This document shows, in pieces, positions 12,511 to 25,233 of a DNA stretch of 64,000 bases (position 1 is the first letter of the stretch; every line of letters starts with the position of its first letter). The stretch is from Allium sativum. Its lineage: Eukaryota > Streptophyta > Magnoliopsida > Asparagales > Amaryllidaceae. A model generated the notes under the pieces. The model did not search any database, had not been told where the DNA came from, and saw only the letters and a program-made list of their open reading frames with translations. The stretch is from the NCBI GenBank assembly GCA_030737875.1, contig CM060918.1:884355903-884419902 (forward strand), written 5' to 3'. Position numbers and translations under genes: made by a program.

Positions 12511-15010
12511 CCACTTCCATTGAGTTAAAAATTTCGTTTACGGTAATAAAAACTATTAACATCGATACCTTTTGAGCTGGGTGAAATTTGGATTTTTCTT
12601 ATGTCTAGTTGAACCCCTGACTCAATTTTTGAACCCAATCACTTAGCCAAAACCTTCCTTAGCCCAACCTCTCTTCTTTGCTTCTCCTCATTCACAAAAT
12701 TCCTAAGCCCTAAGTAAAAGGAGAACGAATTAAAACTCTAATCATAGATTTACTATTAGGAATTTAATCATTGAGGAAAGCAACTGTAGAGACTTAGGTA
12801 AGCTTCTCCTTCTCCATCTTTATTGCTCTCTAATTTAACATGTATCACAATCTCTATATCTTGTGGGAGCTTTATATATGATTCTAACACTTAGACTCCT
12901 TGTATGTTGATGATTGAAGATTCTAGAGATGGATTAAAGAGAAGTAGCTCTAAAGATCATTCATTTATGTGCTTAGAGCAAAGGTGGGTTCTTTTTAACT
13001 CACATCTACTTAATGAAGCTTATATGTCTGGCTAATGTGCCCTTGGCACGTTTATGTTGTGTATGCATTGGTTGATCGGTTTGTTGTATGTTAACTCTCC
13101 TAGTTATGTGTGTTTGAATTCATATAAAATGAATTAAAAGTGTAAATATTTGTAGGTAATTGGTTTTTTTATAACGAGTTGATTCGGAGAGCCTTAGAAG
13201 CTTCATTTTCGCATAGGAAATGTTATAAGGCATCACCATTAGTCCGGGCTCATCCGAAGGCAATTAGGCATGCATAGCCTAGGAAAATAATTTCCCAGGC
13301 TTCAGTTCAGACATCTAACCGGATCCTTCAAACGTCTATCCTGACCCTAGAGAAAAATAAAAAACAATCAGGCTTCAGCTCAAACGTCTGAGCTAAGTCT
13401 ACAGACATATGACCTGAATTAGCTACTATTGGCCAGTGGAGACCACGGTCAACAGTTTATGTCCGTCTAGGCTCTTTCCTGACCAACTTTCATCCCATTT
13501 GGCCTTTTTATGTGATTTTCAGTTTCTCTGATCCACTAATTTCAGTAGCTCGATTTTATATACTTTCTATTCAATCATGATAAACGAATTTATAATCGAT
13601 ATTCCAGGGATTTGATTTACGTTATTAAAATGTGAATTTTGAGGCTGATTGTTATTGTGATCGATATTTTAATGAGATTTAACACTTCAAACTATAAAGG
13701 ATTTTTGTGTTATTAGTAGATAATAAAACTTTTGTTAAAATGATTTCTAACCCTATTTTTGGTGCAAAGTCATTTTATAAATCGTCTTCCAATCTACTAG
13801 TATATATTTATATAAACCTTTTCCTCGCTCATATGAGAAATCCAATTAAATGCCTTGGTAAAACAAGGACTAGGAACCCTTGCATTTGTTTCGATGGTTA
13901 ATTCTTGAACTCGTTCGTGGAATATAGAACTTGTTCGTAAATATTCGAGTAGAGCAAGTGCTTATGGGACACGTAGCTTGACTCATATATTTACTAGCTT
14001 GACATATTTACACTATTCTCGATCAATTGTGATCATTCTGACCTTTGGGTTACTTTGACGATCTTTAGATCATTTTAGGAACTTCGGTTCTGGAGGATCT
14101 CAAGATCATTTTAGGAACTTCGGTCCTGGAGGATTTTCAGATCATTTTTGGAACTTCAATTTATTTCATTATATTGATGATCTTCGGATCATCTCGAGGA
14201 CCCTGGGTTCATTTGATTATATCAATGATCTTCGGATCATTTGGAATTGATGTGATATGTGATATCATATCTTAATAGTTGATTTATGAGTTAGGATGAT
14301 ATATACTTATATAGCAATGAGATTTTTTTGATATATGACATCGAAATTTCGAGCCTTCACATTCTGCATGTAAACATTGTTGTTATTACCTGTATGTCAT
14401 TTTCTGTTCGTATATCTATTTCTATCTCAGTTTATTATGATGGGTACAACAAGAGTGATCCATTTATTGTATATTTTCTTATAATTAATACCCGGATCAG
14501 ACCAAGGTATTGCAGGTACGGCTTGACTATAGCATGGTATAGCTTCTCCTTTTGGCTAACTGAATTTGTTTTAGTAGTTTTACCTTTCATGTATTTGTGA
14601 TAGAGACTCACATGTGCACATATTCTTTTGTGTTGTATGTGTGTCTATTATTTTATGATATAGCGGATCTTGCACGACCACTTATATTATGTCCACTACT
14701 TATGTACATATTCATATCTATTTCTGCCTCAGCGATGTGAATATCCATGTCTGACTCTGATTATATTCTTATGTATTTTATATTGATTATGAATTGTACA
14801 TAGCCACTATGTAGTGGATTTGAACTTGAATTAGATGTGTTGTATTTTCTTATGTGTTTAAAAAGCAAGACCTTATTATTCGTCGTTTTTAACACTCGTT
14901 CAAAGATATTATACAGATGGTCACTCCTCAACAGCCTTATTTTTCGGGTTGGTTGACATCATTACTTGTAATGACCTTGGCTAATGCGAGCATAGAGGTA
15001 GGGCATTACA
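12511..15010 (+). repeat. 5' LTR of D, main part
   Basis: It continues the LTR after E and ends ...gggcattaca, two bases before the primer site. It aligns over its length with 19673-22207. The joined LTR is about 2.6 kb. The open frames at 13707-13901 and 14328-14600 lie in the LTR and are not genes. Confidence 0.85.
14020..14245 (+). repeat. ~36-bp tandem repeat in D LTR
   Basis: Degenerate units carry gatcatttt, ggaacttcggttc and tggaggat. The matching array in the 3' LTR is at about 21225-21450, with different spacing. Confidence 0.6.
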
Positions 15011-15012
15011 GT

Positions 15013-15024
15013 TAGTATCAGAGC
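15013..15024 (+). promoter_or_regulatory. D primer-binding site
   Basis: TAGTATCAGAGC differs by one base from the initiator-Met site TGGTATCAGAGC and lies two bases after the LTR end. The next bases (caagtt) continue the tRNA match. Confidence 0.75.
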
Positions 15025-15214
15025 CAAGTTATAAAAAATATTAAATATTATGGCGAGGATCATTGTCACAAGTCTTTCTTAGGAAATCGTGTTTAGGATT
15101 TAAAGTGAGTCTTAGGACCTGTCATATCCTAACTTATATTATGATTCCTTGTTTGTTGAATAAAGGTTATTTGAATTCTTTGATAATAACCGCTTTCTTT
15201 CTATAAGAAGGGAA

Positions 15215-16133
15215 ATGTCTAAGCGTGCCCTCCCGAGCACCACTCAACCTAGTGTCGCTCCTACTTGGGGAGCGAATATTTCGGCGCAACAACTTCTTAA
15301 GTTGGTGGCTAATGCCCAAGCGACAGAAATTCCGTTTGTGCCTACGTATCATAAACCTCGGTTTTCTCATTTGTGTGGTGATTTTTTCTAAACTTGGTAG
15401 AAAGTCCTTAATGGACTCCGAAGGCGTTATCGAGGTCCAAGCTTGGATTAAATCATGCAACCGCATCTTTTCTGGCATGAATTTTGTGGACTTGCATCGA
15501 GTCAATGTGGCTTCTAGTATGCTCCAAAACCGAACAATTGATTGGTATAAGTTTATGACTTTTGAAATTCAAAGAGCGGATCTAACTTGGAAGCAATTCC
15601 AAGAAAGGTTCAAAGCATAGTTAATACCTGAGGGTGAGAAAGTAATTTTAGCCCAACGTTGTATAAACCTTGTTCATGGAGAATCTTCTATGGTAGAGTA
15701 CGCCGCATCTTTCGATTCTCTCTCTAAATATGGGCTTGAGTACATTAACGCCTCAATGTAGAAGAATGAGAAATTTGCGTATGGGCTCAATGATAATCTC
15801 AAGAAGGCCTTACTTATTAAATTGTTCATATCTTTTGATGTGCTCATGGATATCGTGCTCTGTCTTGAGGAATCTGATAAAGTGAGTGACAATGATGATG
15901 GGGTTGCTAAGACAAAAAGGAAGCAAGCAACTTCAATGGAAAAAACTTCTACCCCTAGTCATGGGGCATGTTTCAATTGTAGTGCTAAAGACAACTTTGT
16001 TAATGATTATTTGAAACGCCTCTTTTGTCACTATTGCAAAAGTTTGAACAATCATATTCGACATGTCTTGAACTCGAAAATGAGAGGAAGAACTGATCCT
16101 TCTCGGCCAAGGCATTTTTTTAACTATCATTAG
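15215..16133 (+). pseudogene. D gag (capsid precursor), broken
   Basis: The ATG at 15215 starts a gag-like protein (Lys-Arg-Ala-Leu-Pro-Ser-Thr-Thr). A frameshift near 15385, in a T run, moves it to the frame that then holds the capsid core. That core includes Val-Gln-Ala-Trp-Ile-Lys-Ser-Cys-Asn-Arg-Ile-Phe, Asp-Trp-Tyr-Lys-Phe, and Leu-Thr-Trp-Lys-Gln-Phe-Gln-Glu-Arg-Phe. In-frame stops lie at 15618 and 15759. Near the C-terminus, Cys-Phe-Asn-Cys...Cys-His-Tyr-Cys-Lys-Ser-Leu-Asn is a decayed zinc-knuckle pair. No protease, RT or integrase follows. Confidence 0.7.
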
Positions 16134-16524
16134 TGCTATTGACAATTTTTGTAATTATCCTTTTAAGGATTTCTTTGATTTAGGTCAAGAGGGTGTATGA
16201 ACACTTTGTCCTTAGATGTCATAAGTTAAGTATTTACATACTTACTTTGAGGTTTTGTTACCCAATTATTTTTCCATCGAGACATCTTTAGATTTATTTG
16301 GGTAATGATATAGTATTCTCTTTTGGTTTGGAGTATTACTTGTTTCAGACATGAAATTTTATCTTTTTGATTGAATAAGGAGTTCTTTAAATGTCTTGTT
16401 AAAAATGGGTGGGTCGACACATTTGTGTTTACTTATTAGTTAATTTATGGACTTAGTCAGTTGGGATTCGATTTCGTTTTTGGGTTAAACATTAGGGTCA
16501 TGTATAGTTATTTTGTTGCTTCTC

Positions 16525-17156
16525 GTGTGTTGTTTATCTTTATATACATCGATGAGAGATCATATTGTTGTATATCGTTATATAGATTGATGTTGATCGT
16601 TTTCGTTTGAGCTCATGTGTTGTATATCTTTATGTACATCGATGGAAACCTTATGTGTTGTATAACTTTGGATACATCAATAAGGAGTTGACTTCGTGTT
16701 GTATATCTTTATATACATCAATGAGAGATCACATATGTTGTATATCTTGTTGATCATTTGCGTTTGAGCTCGTCTGTTCTAGATCTTTATGTACATTGAT
16801 GGGAACCTTATGTGTTGTATATATTTATATACATCGATAAGGAGTTGTCCCATGTGTTGTATACTTTTGTATACATCAATGAGCGATCACATGTGTTGTA
16901 TATCTTTATATACATCAATGTTGATCATTTACATTTGAGCTCATGTGTTGTATACCTTTATGCACATCAACAAGAACCTTACGTGTTGTATATCTTTATA
17001 TACATCGATAAAGAGTTTCTCATGCGTCTTGTATCTTTATATACATCAATGAGAGATCACATGCATTGTATATCTTTATATACATCGATGTTGATCATTT
17101 TATTTTGAGCTCGTGTGTTGTATATTTTTATGTACATCGACTTGAACCTTATGTGT

Positions 17157-17201
<45 letters not shown>

Positions 17202-17897
17202 ATAAGGAGTTGTCTCATGTGTTGTAAATCTTTATATACATCGACGAGAGATCACATGTGTTGTATATCTTTATACACATCGATGTTGATCATTTTCGTT
17301 TGACCTCATGCGTTGCATATCTTTATGTAAATTGACGTGAACCTTGTGTGTTGTATATCTTTATATACATCGATAAAGAGTTGTCTCATGTGATGTATAT
17401 CTTTATATATATCGATGAGAGATCACATGTGCTGTATATCTTTTTATACATCGATTTTGATCATTTTTGTTTGAGCTCGTGTGTTGTATATCTTTATGTG
17501 CATTGACGGGAATCTTATTTGTTGTGTATCTTTATATATTTCGATAAGGAGTTGTCTCATGTGTTGTAAATTTTTATATATATCGACGCGAGATCACATG
17601 TGTTGTATATCTTTATATACATTGATGTTGATCATTTTCGTTTGAGCTCATGTGTCGTTAATCTTTATATACATCGATGGAAGCCTTATGTGTTATATAT
17701 CTTTACATATATCGATAAAGAGCTGTCTCATGTGTTGTATATCTTTATATACATCGATGAGAGATCACATGTATTGTATATTTTTATATACATCGACGTT
17801 GATCATTTTCGTTTGCTCTCATGGGTTGTATGTCTCCACATACATCGATGAGAGGTCGTATGTGTCGTACGTCTTTACATACATTGATATTGTATCA
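16525..17897 (+). repeat. Higher-order tandem repeat (~43-bp subunits, ~171-bp period)
   Basis: Each subunit holds a variant of tgtgttgtatatctttata plus tacatcgat. Four subunit types alternate by their tails: gggaacctt, aaggagttgtctc, gagagatcaca, and gttgatcattttcgtttgagctc. The marker 'ttgatcattt' recurs at about 16920, 17090, 17284, 17454, 17627 and 17798. That spacing is about 170-173 bp, except one of ~194 bp where a TA run has expanded. The array sits between gag and the polypurine tract of D. The open frames 16812-17108, 17600-17851 and 17652-17915 only reflect the repeat. Confidence 0.85.
17158..17199. repeat. (TA)n microsatellite
   Basis: About 21 TA units replace the core of one 43-bp subunit. 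They account for the one long period of the array. Confidence 0.9.
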
Positions 17898-17899
17898 TT

Positions 17900-18476
17900 C
17901 TGTTCGAAGAGGTAATTTTAGGTGCAATAAAATTCCGTTTTGCTTTTTGGTTTCTTTTGGTTCAAAGATGTAACTTTAGGTGCATCAATGTTCTTTTGAT
18001 TCATATGTTTGCATACGGTTCGATGATGTAATTCCAGGTATGTCCATGCTTCATATGGGAACTGTTTGTAGATCACATAGTGATTTATAGTGGATTTGCA
18101 ATTTGTTTGTAAATACTTGAGTTAAGTCAATAGTTATGGGACATTTTGCAAAACTCTCCTGTTTACCGACTTAATGTAAATTACGCTTTGCTTTTTAATT
18201 GTATATGTCTGCTATGCGATTCATGGATTTGTACGCTCTTACTTGTTATAGTTCGAGCGTCTTTCCATTTTGTATTCTCTTAGATCTCTTTGGGTGATTT
18301 TATAAAATTTTGTTGATTCGAGTTTTCATATGAAAAATTATCTCGAATCTTCCTTCAAAAAGTAATAAGCTATATTTTGCTTATTTATCTTAGTCTCTTC
18401 TTTCTAGATTTCGACTCGTGATCTCCCTGCTCTCGTGATTAGTGATTAACAAACGTTCAAGTTTATTTTGTTAACC

Positions 18477-18521
<45 letters not shown>

Positions 18522-19553
18522 TTTCATGGTCATGACCCGACTGGTATGATCTCATCCTTGTTGGCGATATCCTTGTGAATTTGAAAACCAAAGTTTTCAA
18601 GCTTTACGAAATACTTTCTACTTCTACCCTTTATCATGTTCCCATGATTTAGAAGTTTTTTTTGAAATATTAGGGAACGTGCTAATATTTCTAGTTTGGG
18701 ATGTATAACCTGGATTTTGTTTGGCGATCTTGTTTCCCCAACGGGATCGCTTATCCTTATGAATGAGATATGTATGACCATCATATACATCCTTTTCTTT
18801 TTAAGAAATTTTTTTGCGCTAGAATATTTTTGACAATTTTTTTAATGGATAAATTTTCTAGCAAAAACGTGATAGAGAATGTTTGATGATTTTGGTTATT
18901 CGATACTTCCAAGTTAGAATTCGAATTGTTTAATTAGTTTAAGTTGAAATGTATTAATTAAATTTATTTAAAACGAGCTCAAGACATAGCGGTAGTTTGA
19001 GATTTTGAGAATTTAAGTTCATTTGAGCGAATGTGATCCAATATAAGTCAGAATTTTTAGAAACAAAAAATCATTTAGATCTATTAAATTATAGTTCTCA
19101 AATGAAAGAGAAAGATTCAAAATTTTCCTTGTAAATTTGGAGATATATCTAAACCAAATTTTAAAAAAAATCGTGATGTGATAGTTTGCGATTTAAAATT
19201 AAAATGATTATTGAAATTGAGGTTTAGAATATTTAGAATTTAAGGTAGGAAAATTATAATTTGTTGAAACCACATATGAGAAGAATAAATTAGTCTCTTG
19301 TATATGTATGTGAATTTTTATGGAAATTTTACGTGTATAGACTTTGGTTATATAATGATTTATTACTCAAAGTTAAAAGCTACGAAATTATTCCTAAGTT
19401 ATATTAGTATAAGAAGATGTACTAAATATAAAGATAAAAATGAATATCTTGGGTTAGTCTATTATTATATAGTTTTTTGTTGATGCTTGGTTGTTACTTT
19501 TTGAATTTTTCCTTAAACAAATGAGGGGACGCAATTTCTTTAAGGGGAAAGTC
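17900..19553 (+). other. D 3' interior, non-coding, with polypurine tract
   Basis: AT-rich sequence with a (TA)n run at 18481-18519 and no recognisable domain. The minus-strand frame 18530-18790 and plus-strand frame 19298-19483 look like chance. It ends with ttctttaaggggaaag just before the 3' LTR at 19554, which fits the polypurine tract that primes plus-strand DNA. Confidence 0.6.
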
Positions 19554-22207
19554 TGTAACAACCCGCATATTGCGTGATAATATATTTAATTATCTTATTT
19601 AAATATAACATCATTAATCGAGTATAGGTCCGAAAAGTCACTTTTTGCATACAAACGATTTTGGACTCGAGACAGCTTCCATTGAGTTCAAAATGCCATT
19701 TACGACAATAAAAACTGTAAACACCGATACCTTTGGAATTAGGTTAAATTTGGTTTTTTCTTAGGTCTAGTTGAACCCTTGGCTCAATTTTTGAACCCAA
19801 TCACTTGGCCAAAACCTCCTTGAGCCCAACCTCTCTTTTTAGCTTCTCATTCACAGTATTCCTAAGCCCTAAGCAAAAATAAAAAGAATTAAAACTCTAA
19901 CCCTATATTTTCTATTAAGAATTCAATTCTTGAGTAAATCAAGGGTAAAGATTTGGGTAAACTTCTCATTCTCCTTCTCCATCTTTATTGCTCTCCAATT
20001 TAACATGTACCTCAATATCTCTGTCTCGTGGGAGCTTTGTTTATGATTCTAACACTTAGAATCCTTACATGTTGATGATTGAAGATACTAGAGATGGAAT
20101 GAAGAGAATTAACTCCTAAAGATCATTAATTTATCCGCTTAGAGCCAGAGGTGAGTTCTTGTGAACTCACATCTACTTAGTTAAGCTTATATGTCTAGTT
20201 AGTGTGCCCTTGGCAAGTTTATGTTGTGTATGCATTTGGTTAATTAGTTTGTTGTGTGTTAGATCTCCGATTTATGTGTGTTTGAATTCATTTATACGAA
20301 ATCAAAGTGTATATCTTTGTAGGGAAATGGGTTTATGATCATAAGCTGTTTTGACGAGCCTTGGAAGCTTCATTTTCGCATAGGAAATGTTATAAGCCAT
20401 CACCATTAGTCTGGGCTCGTCCGTAGGCAATTGAGAATGCATAGTCTAGGCAAACAATTGCCTTGGCTTCAGCTCAGATGTCTGACCGGATCCGTCTGAC
20501 GTCAGTCCCGACCCTTGGGAAAAATAAAAAAATAGTTAGGATTTAGTTTAGATGTCTAAGTTGAGTCTTCAAATATCCGACCTGAGTGTTTTGCTGCTCA
20601 CCAGTGGAGGCCACGGTCAATAGTTTAGGTCCATTCAGGCTCTTTCCCTGTCGAGTATTGGCTCGTTTGGCCTTTTTCTGTGATATTTTAGTTTCTATGA
20701 TTCACTAATTTCAGTAACTCGATTTTATATACTTTTGATTCATTTGTGATAAATAAATTTATAATCGAAATTCCACAGTTTTATTTACGTTATTAAAATA
20801 TGAATTTTGAGATTGATTATTATTAGGATCAATATTTTATGAGATTTGTCACTTCAAACTACATAGGGGTTTTTTTATTCGTAGATACTAAAACTTTTAT
20901 TGAAATGGTTTGTGATGCAATTTTTCTTACACAGCCATTTTATAAATCATCTTCCAGTCTGTTAGTATATATTTATATAAACCTTTTCCTCGCTCATATA
21001 AGAAATCAAATTAAATATCTTAGTAAAAACAAGGACTACAAACCATTGCATTTTGCTTCGATGATTATTTCTTGGACTCGTTCGATTGAAAACTATGGCG
21101 ATGATCTTTTTTTATTTCTAATGGACTATACAAATTTTCGTAAATATTCGAGTAGAGCAAGTGATTAAGGGATATGTAGGTTGACTCTTACATTTACTAG
21201 CTTGGCGTAGTTTACACTATACTTGATCAATTGTGATCATTTCGACCGTTAGGTCACTCTGATGATCTTTAGATCATTTTTGGAACTTCGGTTCTGGAGG
21301 ATTTTTGGATCAATTAGGAATTTTTATTCTAGAGGATCTTTGTATCATTTTAGGAACTTTAGTTCATTTCATTATATCGATGATCTTTAGATCATCCTGA
21401 GTAACTTCGGTTCATTTGATTATATCAATGGTTTTCTGATTATTTCGTATTGACGATATATGTGATATCATATCTTAGGAGTAGCTTTATGAGTTAGGAT
21501 GAGATATCCTTATATAACACTGAAATTTCTTTGGCATATTATGTGGACATTTCGAGCCTTCACATTCTACATGTGAACATTGTTGTTATTACCTATATGT
21601 TGTTTTCTATTTATAACTCTATTTCTATCTCAGTTTATTATGATGAGTACAGCTAAACTGATCGACTTAGTGTTTTTTTCTTATAAATAATATTTGGGTC
21701 AGACCAAGGTATTGCATGTACTATCCTTGACTATAGCATGAACTAACTTCCCCTTTTGGCTAACTGAATTTGTTTAGTAGTTTTACCTTTCATGTAATTG
21801 AGATAGAGAAACACCATGTGTACATATTCTTTTGTGCTGTACATGTATCTATTATTTTATGATATAGTGGATTTCGCACGACCACTTATATTACATCCAC
21901 TCCTTATGTACTTTATTCTTATCTATTTCTGCCTTAATGATGTGAATATCCTCCTCTAACTCTTATTATATTGTTATGTATTTTATATTGATTTCAAATT
22001 ATACATAGCCACCATGTAGTGGATTTGAACATGTGTCGGATTTCCTCATGTGATTTAAAAAACAAGACCACATTATCCGGCATGTTTAACACTTGCTCAA
22101 AGCTATTATATAGATAGACACTCCTCAACAGCCTTATTCTTCTGGTTAGTTGACATCATTGCTTGTAATGACCTTGGCTAACACGAGTATAGAGTTGGGG
22201 CAATACA
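19554..22207 (+). repeat. 3' LTR of D
   Basis: It begins tgtaacaacccgcatattgcg-like sequence and ends ggggcaataca, 2654 bp in all. It keeps the uninterrupted site (19668-19672, cgaga) into which E jumped in the 5' LTR. The open frame 20839-21168 lies within it and is not a gene. Confidence 0.8.
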
Positions 22208-22534
22208 CTCATTGATAGCAAAGGCTACGTGTAGACTATAGAGGATTAAATAAGTTAAGCAAGAAGAATAAACATCCTTTTCCTAGGATAAATGAACTAC
22301 TTGATCATTAAGGAGGTGATAAGGTCATTTCTTAGTGGGACCTAGTGTCATGATTTCATTAGTTAAGAAATTCTGAGGAAAGAGAGCCTAAAACAACATT
22401 TATGACACAGATGGTTTGTTCGAATGGAAACTAATGCCTTTGGACTAACTAATGCCCCTTACCTTCTTTATAGATTTGATGACTAGAGTGTTTAGAGGCA
22501 CTATTAATAAGATAGTCATTTTTTGATGACATAC
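22208..22534 (+). pseudogene. F reverse transcriptase, middle part
   Basis: The translation gives Val-Asp-Tyr-Arg-Gly-Leu-Asn-Lys, Lys-Asn-Lys-His-Pro-Phe-Pro-Arg-Ile and later Leu-Thr-Asn-Ala-Pro. It ends Ile-Asp-Leu-Met-Thr-Arg-Val-Phe-Arg-Gly then a frameshifted Phe-Asp-Asp. These are the gypsy RT finger and palm motifs, with several stops. G is inserted just after the catalytic Asp-Asp pair. Confidence 0.75.
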
Positions 22535-25027
22535 TGTAACAACCCGCATTCTACACATCATAGAATCGTAGGATATTTATTTCTTTTACATACGAAGTTG
22601 TATGGTCATGTGGCTTTGGGAAACGACCATTGGGGTCATTTCCCATGCTCATGATTTTTGCCGATTTTTAAATGACCATTTTGCCCTTAGCTGGTACTGT
22701 TTTGGCCATAACTTTTGAGTGGAGAGGAATTTTGACCTGAAACCACTTCCATTGGCTCCGGATGATGGGTTACCTTTCCGTAAAGTGGTCACATAAGCCA
22801 AACGGACTCACCGTTTGGGAGATACGGCTGAAACAAGATTTAGAAGGTGAAAAACAGCTTAACCAGGCCTAATTAGGGTGATTAGTAAGAGGGCCCATGA
22901 CCCATTTCGGGATTAGAGATGTACAGGGGCTGATTAGAGTTATAAAACATTTCTTTCAACTGCCTCTTTCATTCTTGGAACCCTAGCAATGGCCTCCAAC
23001 ACCCAAATCAACTTCTAATCACTTTCTAATCAAGTTTTGGCTTAACCTACATCAAATCAAAGAAGATCTTCACCAAATCAGTATTAGAGCTGATGTTAGA
23101 AACCAGTATTCGCCCAAATCAGCGAGGTTTCAGTTCTGAAAATTTTATTTGTGGCCAAAGTGAGTGATTAGCATTGTTTTGACACTAATTACAGTTAATT
23201 AAGGGTAATTAGTGAAGATTAGCGAATTTATACACCAATAAATTCTGGAAAAATATTTATAAATTTGAAAATAATGTTTTAGACCTCTGTTAGAAATTTG
23301 GTTTGATTTGGTTAAGTTTTACTAATCATATCATTAGTTTTCCTAAACGTGCTTAAGGGAAAATATGGGTTTTTGGGTATATTTGATCCGTTTTGACATA
23401 TTAATTCATTGTTTTGGTGTTTGTGGTTAGTTTGCTATGTTGCTATGATTGTATGACATGCTTTGTGATTGATTCGAAGAGTTAGATTAGTCGAAAACGC
23501 CGTCGAGTGGCGTAAACAGTCGCTGGAAGAAGTTGTAGGAATTTGGCCGATCCGGATCGGATCGGAGGAAGGAACCCGAACCGAACCGCCCCACCAAGCT
23601 GTTGTATCCACGAGGAGATCTAAACCCGAACCCACGACCCGATCCGCCTCTCGTGTGCCACTCTGACCCGAACTGATGCGCCATGGAGAAGTTGGGAGAC
23701 CCGACCCGATCCGGAGTACTTGGGAAGAAGGACCGAACCGGGGAAGTTTCCATGAAGCCAGGAGGTGTGGACTCCGATCTGAACCACGGAGGAAGGTCAC
23801 CCCGATCCGACCCGAAGCAGAGAGGAAGGTTGAGCTGGAGATTCCGAACCGATCTGATTGCTTTGGGAGGAGTATTCCGATCCGAACCGAGGAGCTGATG
23901 ACCACGACCTGAAGTAAAGTAAAGTGAGGAAATGAAGACTGGTCCGGAGAAGGAGGTGTTGACCAGAACCCGAGATGCAAAGGAAGTCCAAATGAGGAGC
24001 CTTGACTCAGGATCCTGATGGGAACCAATGAGTGAGCTTCATGATTGGGCTTTGCTGCGGGACGTGTGCTAAGGGGTTGTCGATGTCTGTAACTTTGAAT
24101 CACTATGTGTGGGGAGTACGTGAACAGATTCCGGGCCATAGTGGCCTAGGTATGACTAAAGAGCTAATAGACCAATGAAGTGGGGTCATTTGTAAATATT
24201 TGGTCATGACTCCATGTGGTAGGCTTAGTAGTAGCAGTAGTTGTTCAAGTTGAACTCTGTCATTACTTCGATGAGTCTAGTGATTGACAGTGGTGGACAT
24301 CGTATGCTTTACGCACTGAGTGAGAGATGTGAGGATGGTTGTTATGGTTGACTTGTTTGCCTTCGCTATGACATACACACCCCACCCCCGTATCTTTACA
24401 CCATTTGTTTTTATGGCACCTAAGAGTGTTGTACGGTATGTAGAGCTAACTCTTTGGTTGCAGGTCCAGGTTCAGGTATGGTTTAGTATACCTGTTATTG
24501 TTTTGTCTAGCTGCTTATCGCTCATACCAGACTTTTTGTCTGACCCAGAGTTTTACGTCTCTTCTTATTACTCTGGGTGATCTCACGAGCAGGCTAGAGA
24601 CGGGTTAGCTGGGTATGCACGAGTAGCTGATCCGGAGACGAGCAGGAGGCTTCCACGTATGATATATATAGTATTCTCCCTGTGTTGTTGAAGATCACTG
24701 CTTGGGCATTAGTAGTGCATCTTCTACTTTAACTTTCTTTTCCTCTAGAGACAGTTTAAAGTTGTAATAATCATATTGGATCATAAGCTGTATTTGGATT
24801 TCCGCTGCTATGTTGGTTTAGTTTTTCAGCTTATGCACTGTCTCGCCTGTTTTATGTCAAGATTATGTTATTATTATATTTTGTTCCATGCGCTGTGAGA
24901 CATTCTACAGGTTCCTTGTTAGTTCATTCTCTTCTTTCCTTTCTTTGGCGACCGTTCCGTGCTAGTTAGGCATGTGTACAGCGCATCTTCGGAGGAAATG
25001 CAGGCTCGTGCGGGGCGGACCGTCACA
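22535..25027 (+). repeat. LTR1 of G
   Basis: 2493 bp from TGTAACAACCC to ...ccgtcaca. A TATA-like tataaaac lies at 22941. A GC-rich block at 23470-23990 is full of gatccg and cgaacc words. It aligns with 29761-32240. The minus-strand open frame 23435-24139 lies wholly inside. Confidence 0.9.
23470..23990. repeat. GC-rich block with GATCCG/CCGAACC words in G LTR
   Basis: Many short dyad words (gatccggatcggatcgg-like, gaacccgaaccgaacc-like) stand out from AT-rich surroundings. The same block is at about 30690-31200 in LTR2. I see no protein domain in it. Confidence 0.6.
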
Positions 25028-25029
25028 TT

Positions 25030-25041
25030 TGGTATCAGAGC
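25030..25041 (+). promoter_or_regulatory. G primer-binding site 1
   Basis: TGGTATCAGAGC, an exact 12-base match to the initiator Met-tRNA 3' end complement, two bases after LTR1. Confidence 0.9.
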
Positions 25042-25233
25042 TCTAGGTTGCGGAGTTAACCTAGGGAAGTTATCAGGGAGAGATAGTATACGTATATGAG
25101 AGCACGTACTTGTGATTATTTTGGTTTTCAAAAGCTATATATATATATACTATTAGTATAGCTAAGGATGAAGTCGCACTGCACTAGCACCGTTATGGAG
25201 ATGGTTAATCGTTTTCTCTTTACAGATTGAACG

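Larger units (their letters stand above)
7090..22207 (+). mobile_element. D: non-autonomous gypsy element carrying a satellite
   Basis: Both LTRs start TGTAA(T/C)AACCC and end in TACA: 5' LTR 7090-7207 plus 12511-15010, and 3' LTR 19554-22207. The interior (15011-19553) has a primer site, a broken gag and a polypurine tract. Where pol should be there is a 1.4-kb higher-order repeat. It is inserted in F's RT. The flanking 5-mers are tggat (7085-7089) and ttgat (22212-22216), but the latter only fits if four extra bases follow the LTR end, so the target duplication is not clean. The LTRs differ at many sites, so this is an older insertion. Confidence 0.8.

Noticed and set aside
16812..17915. 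Overlapping open frames with repeated Tyr-Ile-Phe-Ile-Tyr-Ile-Asp phrases as a repeat protein
   Set aside because: They only translate the 43-bp satellite subunits. The frames break at TA runs and single-base changes, and start sites are arbitrary.
23435..24139. 234-codon minus-strand open frame as a gene
   Set aside because: It lies inside G's LTR1, arises from GC-rich dyad words, shows no domain and is broken in the matching part of LTR2.
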